Of a stretch of DNA of 64,000 bases, positions 46,301-54,484 are shown piece by piece. The position numbers and the translations under genes are program-made. Positions within the stretch are counted from its first letter, which is position 1, and every line of letters starts with the position of its first letter. Source of the DNA: Archangium sp. GTDB taxonomy: Bacteria; Myxococcota; Myxococcia; Myxococcales; Myxococcaceae. Location: NCBI GenBank assembly GCA_030681645.1, contig JAUXRX010000007.1:310001-374000 (forward strand), in the 5' to 3' direction. The notes beneath the pieces are model-generated. The model was not told the origin of the DNA. It did not search any database and saw only the letters and a program-made list of their open reading frames with translations.

Positions 46301-48360
46301 TTGGACAACACGCTGACGGTGGTGGCGCCGGCGTTCTGCAACACGGTGACGGAGTCAGGGGTGGCGGTGGGGTTGTCGTTGACGGCGGTGACGGTGACGG
46401 TGACGGTGGCGGTGTCGAAGCGCGGGTCGGCAGAGCCGTCGGACACGGTGTAGGTGAAGGTGTCGGTGCCGTTGAAGTTCGCCTGGGGCTGGTAGGTGAC
46501 GTTGCTGCCGTTGATGGTGGCGGTGCCGCGTGCGGGCAGGGAGACGGCGACGATGGTGAGGACTTCTCCGGTGTCGGGCGCGGTGAGGTCATTGGCCATC
46601 ACGGCGAGCGAGGTCGGCGCGGAGTCTTCGGCGACCGTGAGGATGTCGTTGATCGCGTCGGGGACGTCGTTCACCGAGAGCACGGTGATGGCGACGACGC
46701 CCGCGGCGGTGAGGGCACCGCCGGTGCCACTCGAGCCCTGGTCGGTGGTGGAGAGGCTGAGCTGGGCCGCGCCGAAGTAGTTGAGGTTGGGGACGAAGGT
46801 CAGCCCGCTGAGGGCGGTGTTCATGGCCGCGACCGGGCCGGTGAAGGTGACCGTGGGGTCCGACACGCCGTCGCCCGCCTGGAACGCCAGGCCTGCCCGG
46901 TTGCCGAGCGTGAGCACGCCGTTGGTGACGGTGAGGGTCATCTCGAGCGAGGCGGCGTCGACGTCGGTGACGCCGATGACGCTCCCGGTAGCAACCGAGA
47001 AGACCTTCGGGGCGTCCTCGTTGGTCGACTGCGGCCCCGGGAGCGCGAGCACCGGCGCGTCGTTGACGCCCGCCACGGTGATCACGACGGTGTCGACGTC
47101 CTGCTTCACGCCGCCGATGCCGCTGCTGCCGAGATCGTTGGTGCTGATCTTGACGCTGGCGGCCCCTGCGAAGTTCGGGGTGGCGGTGAAGCGGGTGCCG
47201 TTGAGCGCGGTGTTGAGCTCCACCAGGGTGCCAGAGAAGGTCATCGTCGCGTCAGCCGTGCCGTCGCCCACGCCGAAGGTCACCGCGCCGGGGGTGCCGA
47301 GCGTGAGGCTGCCGTTGGTCCCGTCGAGGGTGACCTGCACCAGGCCGTTGGTGGCGTCGACGTCATCGACGCGCATGAGCGTGCCAGCCGCGAAGAGCAG
47401 CGAGCCCTCCTCAGCGAGGGGCTGGGCGGAGGGCACGGTGTTGACCGGCGCGTCGTTGACCGGGGCCCACGAGAAGGTGACCACGTCGGTGTCCTCACCG
47501 GGCGACCCGGCGCCCGTCGCGCCGTTGTCATTGGAGTTGATGGTGAGGGTGCTCAGGCCGATGTAGTTGAGCTGAGGCGTGATGGTGAGGCCGTTGAGCG
47601 CGGCGTTCACGTTGGCCTGCGTGCCGTGGAACGCCATCGTCGTGTCGGCGGTGCCGTCGCCGACCGTGAGCGTCAACCCCGAGAACGACGGAGGCAGCGT
47701 GATGACCGTGCTGTTGGTGGCCGTCAGGCTGATGAACACATCGCTGGTCAGGATGTCCGGGTCGTTGACGGGCAGGGCGAAGGTGTAGGGCACGTCCTCG
47801 GTGGCGTTCTGGATGGCAATGGGTGCCCCGTTGACCGGCGCGTCGTTGAACGAGTTGATGGTGATGGGCAAGGTGTCGAGGTCGACGTTGCCATCGGGGT
47901 CGGTGGTGTTGATCTGAAGCGTGGCGGGCCCGTAGTAGTTCGGCGCCGGGAGGAAGCGGGCGCTGTCGAGCGCGATGTTGATGCCCGTGGGCGGAGGGCC
48001 GGCAACGAGGATCGGCCCGGAGATGACGACGCTCGGCGTCCCGTTGCCTGTGACGGTGACGCCCGGGGGGACCGTCCCGATGGCGAAGACGCCATTGGTG
48101 ACGTTCACCTGCACGCTGACCACGGCGCTGTCGGGGTCGGTGATGGAGAGCGCGTTACCTCCCACCGCCGAGAACGCCAGCGGACTGTCTTCGTTGGTGG
48201 TCTGCGCAGTGGGCAGGTTGTTGGTCGGCGAGATGCCCAGCGCCTGCCGGGTGACCGAGACCGCTGCCGCGCTCGGCGCACCGCCTCCGCTCTGATCAGC
48301 GCAACCTGCGAGGAACAAGCCTGCGAGGAACGACCCGCGCACCGCCGCCAACCCATCCAT
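40348..48360 (-). CDS. Giant cadherin-like repeat lipoprotein with MYXO-CTERM-like tail
   Basis: 2670 residues. Residues 1-20 are a lipoprotein signal (FLAGLFLAGC). Residues 48-2170 are 18 domains ending in ND-A/P-type boundaries: type A (about 123-133 residues, with NALNGL and TNDLGNSG motifs) and type B (about 93-97 residues, ending FTYTVSDGNGG, tandem-95/Big_9-like). Three more type B domains follow (2171-2444), then thrombospondin type 3 Asp-rich calcium repeats (2445-2634). The C-terminus is Cys2640-Gly-Cys2642, a hydrophobic helix (2648-2663) and RRRR (2664-2667), like a MYXO-CTERM sorting signal. Likely a surface adhesin or structural filament; calcium probably stiffens the stalk. Confidence 0.88.
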   Translation of the reverse strand: MDGLAAVRGSFLAGLFLAGCADQSGGGAPSAAAVSVTRQALGISPTNNLPTAQTTNEDSPLAFSAVGGNALSITDPDSAVVSVQVNVTNGVFAIGTVPPGVTVTGNGTPSVVISGPILVAGPPPTGINIALDSARFLPAPNYYGPATLQINTTDPDGNVDLDTLPITINSFNDAPVNGAPIAIQNATEDVPYTFALPVNDPDILTSDVFISLTATNSTVITLPPSFSGLTLTVGDGTADTTMAFHGTQANVNAALNGLTITPQLNYIGLSTLTINSNDNGATGAGSPGEDTDVVTFSWAPVNDAPVNTVPSAQPLAEEGSLLFAAGTLMRVDDVDATNGLVQVTLDGTNGSLTLGTPGAVTFGVGDGTADATMTFSGTLVELNTALNGTRFTATPNFAGAASVKISTNDLGSSGIGGVKQDVDTVVITVAGVNDAPVLALPGPQSTNEDAPKVFSVATGSVIGVTDVDAASLEMTLTVTNGVLTLGNRAGLAFQAGDGVSDPTVTFTGPVAAMNTALSGLTFVPNLNYFGAAQLSLSTTDQGSSGTGGALTAAGVVAITVLSVNDVPDAINDILTVAEDSAPTSLAVMANDLTAPDTGEVLTIVAVSLPARGTATINGSNVTYQPQANFNGTDTFTYTVSDGSADPRFDTATVTVTVTAVNDNPTATPDSVTVLQNAGATTVSVLSNDSVSPDVGESLTVTVVSDPPNGLAALTAGGSAVTYTPDTGYAGTDSFTYTISDGNGGVATTTVTVTVTAVNTRPVNTLPVPQQTVEDTQLAFSAVAGNAISVTDANSPTLTVQVQVTNGNVALGVLANLTVTGNATPTVTLQGTLAALNTGLNGMRYQPALNYNGPATLTVTSTDSNGESDTDTLTLTVIAVNDAPTHTVPSGPQAVTEDTPKTFTTLIVGDVDVGGTSIQVSLVADNGTLLALAQTSGLSFTVGDGTSDAAMTFTGTVTSVNAALNGLTVTPPLNFIGNSTLVLTTNDLGNTGGVGPPTPLQDVDTITLAWGAVNDPPINTVPAAQSAAEEQPLTFTAASGNALLIADTDAAAALLQVTLSAATGTLTLGTSASVAFGAGDGTADATMTFTGTLANINAALEGTVFTPGLNFVGATTVTLITNDLGNSGAGGVRQDSDAVTITVAGINDAPVNTVPGPQSTNEDVPRVFGVANALSAFDVDALALQVSVSASSGSVTLGNRTGLAFQSGDGIDDNSVTFIGTVAAVNTALAGLSYQPGANFIGQATLTLFTSDLGSSGTGGTRTASDTVTINVASINDPPDAVNDAVTLAEDALPSVVLVLGNDTAAPDLGEALSITAVSVPARGTASTDGTRITYTPQANFSGSDTFTYTLADGNGGTDTATVTVTVTPVNDSPTAVGDTLTVLQNAAPTAVGVLSNDSSAPDLGETLTVTAVSDPPNGNVAITPGGAAVTYAPDPGFTGTDSFAYTLSDGNGGTATATVSVTVVAVNVNPVNALPTPQQTIEDSALVFSTGSGNPVAVSDANSPTLTVQVSVTGGTFTLATLTGLAITGNGTASVTLQGPVAALNAGLNGAAYTPTPNANGPATLTVNTNDTDGHNDVDVLTLMVVAINDPPVNSAPTGVLAVTEDVPRTFTNVLVADVDVGSSMLEMTLTADNGTRLSLSQIAGLSFSLGDGAADPVMRFTGSVTQINSALNGLALTPPANYIGTSTLVVTTNDLGNSGAGGAGQDTDTINLAWAADNDPPINAVPAAQTVAEETPFTFSATQGRALTVSDVDLTLGTLQVTLSSTNGRLSIGSFGLITFTVGSGTDETTMTFRGPAAAVNAALEGTTFVPNSNFTGAAVVTLLSNDLGNSGGTAKTDSDTVTLTVTPVNDAPVNTLPGPQQIAEGNSLLFNTVNGNVVTVADVDAPSLQVSLSALHGTVSLTATTGLVFQVGSGTAAPTMTFSGTLTSINAALNGLRLTPPPNFEGLTGVTLVSRDLGVAGAGGALFDEDTINVAVVGVNDAPTGVNDAFSLDEDTTLDLAVLANDSSAPDSNEVLQVSAVSASIGTTTINGGTSITYRGAANFTGQDVFTYTLSDGNGGTATATVTVTVRPVNDPPDALDDVLSVPEGSTGTLLAVLANDTAQPDNSETLVVISTTTPAHGTITLGAGVSFRPTAGYSGPDTFMYTVSDGNGGTDSATVTLDITAVDYQPVAAPDALTVVEDGNGTVTVLANDTALLDGPLTVTLATQPTRGTAVAQADNTVLYTPTPDAVGADTFRYTVTDGDGDAATATVTVTITPGNDLPAPVDDVATTAEDTSVKVAVRANDTGLGDLPIVLAVTVVPTKGTTTLEADGTISYQPARDAVGADTFTYSVTDGDAQRGTAVVSVTVTAVNDAPVAVSDAAATPVGAALDADVLANDTDVDGDTLTIASVTTPAHGTATIVAGKVHYVPAATYRGPDQFDYVATDGMLTATATVMLTVGMDSDGDGLEDDAEMRLGTDPRVADTDRDLIVDGLEVTLTRTDPLDDDSDDDGLIDGNEDLNRNGTLDVGETDPNLADTDGDELLDGTEKGLTVSQGQDTASTVFVADLNPATRTDPRVADTDNGGLADGLEDANHNGRVDSGETNPLTPSDDLPRAPDGDGDGVPDGTDNCASVANATQADADDDGVGDACEAPGCGCTTASPAGVFPLALALWGAFVARRRRSAR
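41851..48219 (-). repeat. Three 700-residue super-repeats (A1-A2-A3-A4-B1-B2)
   Basis: Residues 48-758, 759-1467 and 1468-2170 (711, 709 and 703 residues; DNA 46087-48219, 43960-46086 and 41851-43959) each carry the same six domains in the same order. Position-specific marks repeat: A1 has a TGNGTP motif, A2 has an aromatic FSWA/LAWG/LAWA boundary, A4 opens PGPQSTNED (PGPQQIAEG in copy 3), B2 has VLQNA in copies 1 and 2. Protein identity is moderate, so the duplication is old and diverged. Confidence 0.85.
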
Positions 48361-48472
48361 GTCTGACTCCCCGCCACCGCAAAAGAGTCAGGGTACTCCT
48401 CTCGTCAGATCAGAGTGGCCTTCATTTCTGGCGACAGCGCGTCCCCCTGCCACGCCGTGCTATGCGCGCCCC

Positions 48473-50263
48473 ATGCAGAGCTTCGGAGAAGTCGCCGCTT
48501 TCATCCGCCAGAATGAGGTCGGTCGCCGTGCCTGGCTGGACACCCCCTATGGCCGCCGGCTGGTCACCTACGCCGACCTGACCGCCACCGGCCGCTACCT
48601 CCACTTCGTCGAGGCGTGGCTGCGCCGCGTGCGCCCGTTCTACGCGAACTCGCACACCGCCATCTCGTCCACCGGCCGGGTGATGACCGAGCTGCGCGAA
48701 GAGGCCCGCCGGGTCATTCGCCGCGCCGTCAACGCCGGCCCCCAGGACGAGGTGCTCTTCGTCGGCAGCGGCGCCACCGCCGCGGTCAACAAGCTGGTCG
48801 GCCTGCTCGGCTGGCGCATCTCCGAGCCGCTCGAGCGTGAGTTCAACCTCTCCTCCCTCATTCCGCGCGAGAAGCGGCCCGTGGTCTTCGTCGGGCCCTA
48901 CGAGCACCACTCCAACGAGCTGCCCTGGCTCGAGTCGGTCGCCGAGGTCGTGGCGATCGGCCTCACGCCCGGGGGGCAGATCGACCTCGGCGATCTCGAG
49001 CGCAAGCTCGCCGCCTACCCGAACCGCGCCATGAAGCTGGGCGCGTTCTCCGCCGCGTCGAACGTCACCGGCGTACTCACCGACGTGAAGGCCGTCGCCA
49101 GGCTGCTGCACAAGCACGGCGCCTACGTGGTCTTCGACTTCGCCGCCGGCGGTCCGTACATGCCCATCGACATGCACCCGGGCGACGAGACCGAGCGCAT
49201 CGACGCGCTGTTCCTCTCCACCCACAAGTTCATCGGCGGCCCCGAAGGCTCGGGCGTGCTCGTCGCGCACCGCGACTTCTTCAAGACCCGCAGCCCCGAG
49301 CGGCCGGGTGGGGGAACGGTCGATTACGTCGCGTCGTTCGACAGCACGTCCGTCGATTACGTCGGCCGCCTCGACGAGCGTGAAGAGGGGGGCACCCCCG
49401 CCATCCTCGGCGACATCCGCGCGGGCATCGGCTTCCTGGTCAAGGAGATGACCGGCCCCGCCCGCATCCTCGAGCACGACGTGCACCTCGCCGAGTACGC
49501 GCTCTCACGCCTCGGCCGCCACCCGCGCATTCAGATCCTCGGGCCCACAGACGTCGCGCGGCTGCCCATCATCAGCTTCAACATCAAGCGCCTGCACCAC
49601 GACTTCGTGTCGGCCCTGCTCGATCACCTGTTCGGTATTCAGAACCGCGCTGGCTGCAGCTGCGCAGGTCCGTATGGGCACCGGTTGCTCGGCATCGATC
49701 GCGAGCGCTCGGAGGCGTACCGCAATCAGATCGCCCGCGGCCTCGGCGGTCTCAAGCCGGGCTGGGTGCGCGTCACCCTGCCGTACTACGCCAGCGACGA
49801 AGACATCGAGTTCCTCCTCTCGGCGATCGAGTTCGTCGCGGATCACGGGCACGACTTCTTGCCCGAGTACCGGTTGGGCTGGCTCGACGGCGTGTGGCGG
49901 CATGTCGAGCGCCCCATGAGCGACGTGAAGCCCATCGAGCTCACGGTCGATGCCCTCATCGAGGCGGCTCAGAGCTTCGCCGCAGGGGACCATGAGCAGC
50001 CGATGTCCATTGCGCAGATCCGCGCCGAGCGACGCCGCTACTTCGATGAGGCGAAGGCTCGGGTGAAGGAGCTGAAGGAGGTTGCTGTGCGGCGGCCTCC
50101 GCTTTGGAACCCGCCTACCGGGAAGCCAGATGTGGATGCGCTGGTGTGGTTCGACTCGGTGCACACCGATGATCCGTGGAGCCGCGTGCCGGATAAGGCT
50201 CCTGAGCGGTTGCTGCCCAGCCGGTGCGGGCTGTTTACCGATGTGGCGGTGGCGATTAACTGA
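48473..50263 (+). CDS. Class V aminotransferase, cysteine desulfurase-like
   Basis: 596 residues from ATG at 48473; the open frame to 48359 lacks similarity. PLP-binding Lys lies in LFLSTHKFIGGPEGSGVL. The catalytic-cysteine loop reads NRAGCSCAGPYGH, so a cysteine is present where SufS/NifS use one. It would remove sulfur from cysteine for Fe-S or other sulfur transfer. The protein is about 190 residues longer than SufS; the C-terminal part (about 450-596) has a coiled-coil-like helix (AQIRAERRRYFDEAKARVKE) and no recognised domain. The Nfu-like gene is 10 kb away. A non-desulfurase role is possible. Confidence 0.85.
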   Translation: MQSFGEVAAFIRQNEVGRRAWLDTPYGRRLVTYADLTATGRYLHFVEAWLRRVRPFYANSHTAISSTGRVMTELREEARRVIRRAVNAGPQDEVLFVGSGATAAVNKLVGLLGWRISEPLEREFNLSSLIPREKRPVVFVGPYEHHSNELPWLESVAEVVAIGLTPGGQIDLGDLERKLAAYPNRAMKLGAFSAASNVTGVLTDVKAVARLLHKHGAYVVFDFAAGGPYMPIDMHPGDETERIDALFLSTHKFIGGPEGSGVLVAHRDFFKTRSPERPGGGTVDYVASFDSTSVDYVGRLDEREEGGTPAILGDIRAGIGFLVKEMTGPARILEHDVHLAEYALSRLGRHPRIQILGPTDVARLPIISFNIKRLHHDFVSALLDHLFGIQNRAGCSCAGPYGHRLLGIDRERSEAYRNQIARGLGGLKPGWVRVTLPYYASDEDIEFLLSAIEFVADHGHDFLPEYRLGWLDGVWRHVERPMSDVKPIELTVDALIEAAQSFAAGDHEQPMSIAQIRAERRRYFDEAKARVKELKEVAVRRPPLWNPPTGKPDVDALVWFDSVHTDDPWSRVPDKAPERLLPSRCGLFTDVAVAIN

Positions 50264-50293
50264 TTGGTTGGCTGACTGCGCCCCTCACCCCGG

Positions 50294-50321
50294 CCCTCTC
50301 CCCGCTTCGCAGGGAGAGGGG
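50294..50321. terminator. CCCTCTCCC hairpin between convergent genes
   Basis: CCCTCTCCCC (50294-50303) and GGGAGAGGGG (50312-50321) form a 10-bp stem with an 8-base loop, between the desulfurase-like gene and glgC. Preceded by CCCCTCACCCCGG. It may act in both directions; it also belongs to the dispersed hairpin family. Confidence 0.55.
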
Positions 50322-50323
50322 GA

Positions 50324-51565
<1,242 letters not shown>

Positions 51566-51587
51566 GTCTTGATGCTAGACCAGCAAA

Positions 51588-52154
51588 ATGACTTGGCGAC
51601 TGCTCGTCCTCCTGCTCGGCGCAGATCCCCAGAGTTCGGTATCCACCTGGGCCTCCTCAAAGGGCGTCGACTCGCGTGAGCTGCGCTTCACGGACAAATC
51701 AGGCGACCACGTGGTGCGCTTCACCCTCACGCGCCCCTCGGCTCCGCCCGGGGCGAACGCACACCTGACGGTCATCCACACCGTGGGGAAGAAAGAGGTC
51801 TGGCGCGCGAAGGACTTCGTCGAGAAGTGCGAGTTCGATCTCACCCTCGACGTGGTGGAGGGCTCCATTCGCCTCACCGATCTCGACGCCGACGGCGAGC
51901 CCGAGGTGTCCTTCCTCTACCGGCTCTCGTGCCGCAGCGACGTGTCTCCGCTCACCGCCAAGCTGCTCCTGTACGAGGGCGCCACCAAGTACGCGCTGCG
52001 CGGCGAGACGAAGGAGCGGGTGGGCGAGAACGAGTTCGCCGGCGGTGACTTCACCGTCGACCCTTCGTTCCAGCAGGCTCCGAAGGCGTTCCTGGAGTTC
52101 GCCAAAGCCCAGTGGAAGACGCTCATCGTGGAGCCGGCAGCCCTCCCTCGCTGA
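51588..52154 (+). CDS. Secreted protein of unknown function
   Basis: 188 residues with a short signal-like start (MTWRLLVLLLGADPQSS). The middle has LTDLDADGEPEVSFLYRLSC and RSDVSPLTAKLLLYEGATKY, a pattern of a small beta-rich family with an Asp-rich loop, resembling M949-type surface polysaccharide-linked proteins; the match is a guess. Two Cys (EKCEF and LSCRS) could form a disulfide. The promoter must overlap the glgC start. The 3' end overlaps the convergent oxidoreductase gene by 32 bp. Confidence 0.7.
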   Translation: MTWRLLVLLLGADPQSSVSTWASSKGVDSRELRFTDKSGDHVVRFTLTRPSAPPGANAHLTVIHTVGKKEVWRAKDFVEKCEFDLTLDVVEGSIRLTDLDADGEPEVSFLYRLSCRSDVSPLTAKLLLYEGATKYALRGETKERVGENEFAGGDFTVDPSFQQAPKAFLEFAKAQWKTLIVEPAALPR

Positions 52155-53712
52155 GCGAGATCCGCAGGTGCTGTGCTCGCGGGCCCAGGCAGCGCGCCGC
52201 GTCGTCGTAGCCGAGCATGCGCGCCGCCACCGCCAGCCCCGACATCGACGCCCCCGCCACGCCGTGGCACAGCGTGCTCGCCCCGCAGAAGTGCAGGCCC
52301 TCGACCGGCCCGCGTGAATCGAAGCTGAACGGACCCAACTGCCAGGGCGTCTTGGCCGTGCCGTAGATCGCCCCGTGGTGCGTCTCGCAATAGAAGTCGT
52401 TCGTGAGCGGCGTGCCGATCTCCAGGAACCGCACGTGCTGCCTCAGGCCGGGGATCACGTGCTCCGCCGTTCGCAGCGCGCGCTCAGCCAGCTGCTGCTT
52501 GAGCGCGAGATACTCCGGGGCGCGGTGACCCTGGGGCGTGCGGGCCCAGCGCTCGAACGGCGCCCACGGCAGGAACGTGAACAGCTCGAGCGTGTGCAGG
52601 CCCGCGGGCGTGTGGCCGGGGTCCTTCAGCGAGGTGATCGCCAGGAAGAGCATGTCGAGCTCGTCGCCGGGCAGCTCGCGCCCCATGTGCTGGTAGAGCC
52701 CGTCGAGGTCGGTGGTGCGGTGCCACCAGTAGTTCCCCGAGTCGTAGCCCAGGGCCTTCAGGTCGAGCTCCACCGCGCAGAAGAGCGAGAGCGAGCTCAC
52801 CGAGTACTCGGTGCGCCGCGCCTTGCGCAGGCCAGCCGGGCAGTGCTTCGCGCGGAGCAGCTTGCCGAAGACCTCGGCGGGGTCTGCGTTGCAGACGACC
52901 TGCGGCGCGTCGATGCGCTCGCCGTCTTCAGTGCGGACGCCGGTGGTGTGGCCAGCCTCGACGAGGATCTCCGACACGCGGGTGCCGACCCTGATCTGTC
53001 CGCCGCGCCGGTGCAGCTCCCTGATGAACGCCCGGGGGATCTGCTTCGCGCCGCCGCGTGGGTAGAACGCGCCGCGGTAGAAGCTCGCGGCCATCGCGGC
53101 GTGCATCGGCAACGACACGCGAGAGGGCCCCAGCCCATGGTTGCCACACTGCGCCGCCAGCACCGCGCGCAGCAGGGGATCGCTGATGCAGTCGTCGAGC
53201 AGAGGCTGGAGCGTGCGAAAGCCCCACCGCAGCAGGTGCGGCGCCCTGAACGGCAGGCTCAACACCCCGGGAAACCGGAGGCTGGTGTCGATGGTCTTGA
53301 GCTCTTCGACCACGTGCTCGAGCGTGGAGAAGTAGCGGGCGAGGCCCTCGCGCTCGCCGGGAAACGCCTCGCCCAGCCGGTTGATCCACCGCTCCACGCC
53401 GCGCGGTTGATCGAAGCGGCGCCCGTCGAAGAGGAAGTGATCGAAGCCGTCGGGGTTGAGCTCGCTGAACTCCAGCTCGCCGGCGACGCCCAGCCCTTCG
53501 TAGAGCTCGCGCAGCCCGCCGCCTTCCTGCAGGTTGCCCAGGTAGTGCACCCCGGGGCTGAAGCGGTACCCCTGCAGGGTGAAGCTGTGGGTCCAGCCGC
53601 CGGGCAGGGTGTGCTGCTCGAGCACCAGCACCCGCTGTCCCGCGCGGGCAAGCGCGACGGCCGCGGTCAGTCCACCCGGACCTGAGCCGATGACGATCGT
53701 GTCCCATGCCAT
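52123..53712 (-). CDS. FAD-dependent oxidoreductase, carotenoid isomerase/RetSat-like
   Basis: 529 residues from ATG at 53712 (MAWDTIVIGSGPGGLTAAVA). The N-terminal Rossmann motif GSGPGGLTAA binds FAD, followed by LVLEQHTLPGGWTHSF and HYLGN. A C-terminal FAD segment reads LHFCGASTLCHGVAGASMSG. This is the phytoene desaturase/CrtISO/retinol-saturase superfamily. It may desaturate, isomerise or saturate a polyene or other isoprenoid lipid; the window has no other carotenoid biosynthesis gene. Longer upstream frames (to 54279) are antisense to the Tat gene and were rejected. Confidence 0.85.
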   Translation of the reverse strand: MAWDTIVIGSGPGGLTAAVALARAGQRVLVLEQHTLPGGWTHSFTLQGYRFSPGVHYLGNLQEGGGLRELYEGLGVAGELEFSELNPDGFDHFLFDGRRFDQPRGVERWINRLGEAFPGEREGLARYFSTLEHVVEELKTIDTSLRFPGVLSLPFRAPHLLRWGFRTLQPLLDDCISDPLLRAVLAAQCGNHGLGPSRVSLPMHAAMAASFYRGAFYPRGGAKQIPRAFIRELHRRGGQIRVGTRVSEILVEAGHTTGVRTEDGERIDAPQVVCNADPAEVFGKLLRAKHCPAGLRKARRTEYSVSSLSLFCAVELDLKALGYDSGNYWWHRTTDLDGLYQHMGRELPGDELDMLFLAITSLKDPGHTPAGLHTLELFTFLPWAPFERWARTPQGHRAPEYLALKQQLAERALRTAEHVIPGLRQHVRFLEIGTPLTNDFYCETHHGAIYGTAKTPWQLGPFSFDSRGPVEGLHFCGASTLCHGVAGASMSGLAVAARMLGYDDAARCLGPRAQHLRISLSEGGLPAPR

Positions 53713-53830
53713 GGGGTTGGAGGGTGCAACCGCGATACCCGCCGCTTCCGCCTGCTCCGGGGGGCGGCATGCGCAGACTCTGCGCTCACGGCGGAAGTGC
53801 TGGGCCAGCAACTGCGTTAGCTTGCGCGCC

Positions 53831-54484
53831 ATGAAGATGTACCTCCCCCCCAGGGGCGTCCCCGATTCGCGTCGTGGCTTTCTGAAGAAGGGCCTCTTCG
53901 GAGGGCTGCTCCTCGCGCTCGGCGGCGGCGCGTTCCTGGCCACGCGCCGCGGCGCGCAGGTGTCGATGCCCCCCGGGCTGCAGGTGCTCAACGCCAACGA
54001 GTACGCCGTGATGTGGGCGATCGTGCAGCGCTTCGTTCCCCCGCGCGAGGGCTTCCCCGCGGCCGACTCGATCAACACCGCCGTCGCCGCCGACGGCATC
54101 GTCGCGCTGCTCGAAGAGGTGACGCAGGGCGAGATCAAGCAGCTGCTCATGCTCTTCGAGAACGCGCTGCCCAACTTCCTCTTCGGCCTGAGGACCTCGC
54201 CCTTCACCCAGCTCAACCCCACCGAGCAGGACGAGGTGCTCGCGGAGTGGCGTGACAGCCGGCTCACCCTGCGGCGCACGGGCTATCGCGCGCTGCGTGG
54301 CATCGCCATCGCCGCGTACTACGGCAACAAGGCCACCTGGACCGCGGTCGGCTACCCCGGCCCGCTCCCCGGCATCCACGATCCCAACGCGCCGGTGTGG
54401 AAGGGCGGGGCAGAGCCCAGGCCCGTCGGGAATGGGACGATGATGGAGCCGGCTCCGGCTCCTGCTCCGGCGGTGACGCCATGA
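53831..54484 (+). CDS. Tat-exported small subunit of a GMC dehydrogenase
   Basis: 217 residues from ATG at 53831. A twin-arginine signal (DSRRGFLKKGLFGG) is followed by a helix and then a gluconate-2-dehydrogenase subunit-3-like domain (about 50-180, LNANEYAVMWAIVQRFVP). The C-terminal tail is Pro/Ala-rich. In such complexes this subunit carries the signal and brings the FAD subunit out with it. The stop overlaps the next ATG (ATGA), so the two are translated together. Confidence 0.85.
   Translation: MKMYLPPRGVPDSRRGFLKKGLFGGLLLALGGGAFLATRRGAQVSMPPGLQVLNANEYAVMWAIVQRFVPPREGFPAADSINTAVAADGIVALLEEVTQGEIKQLLMLFENALPNFLFGLRTSPFTQLNPTEQDEVLAEWRDSRLTLRRTGYRALRGIAIAAYYGNKATWTAVGYPGPLPGIHDPNAPVWKGGAEPRPVGNGTMMEPAPAPAPAVTP

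Noticed and set aside
40624..48366. Large open frames (up to 1180 codons) on the plus strand opposite the giant protein gene
   Set aside because: They mirror the repeat protein on the other strand, are rich in Gly, Arg, Val and His from high GC content, and have no signal, motif or ribosome site.
53713..54279. N-terminal extension of the carotenoid-isomerase-like protein to 718 residues
   Set aside because: The extension is antisense to the Tat-subunit gene and has no domain; the Rossmann motif starts at 53712.
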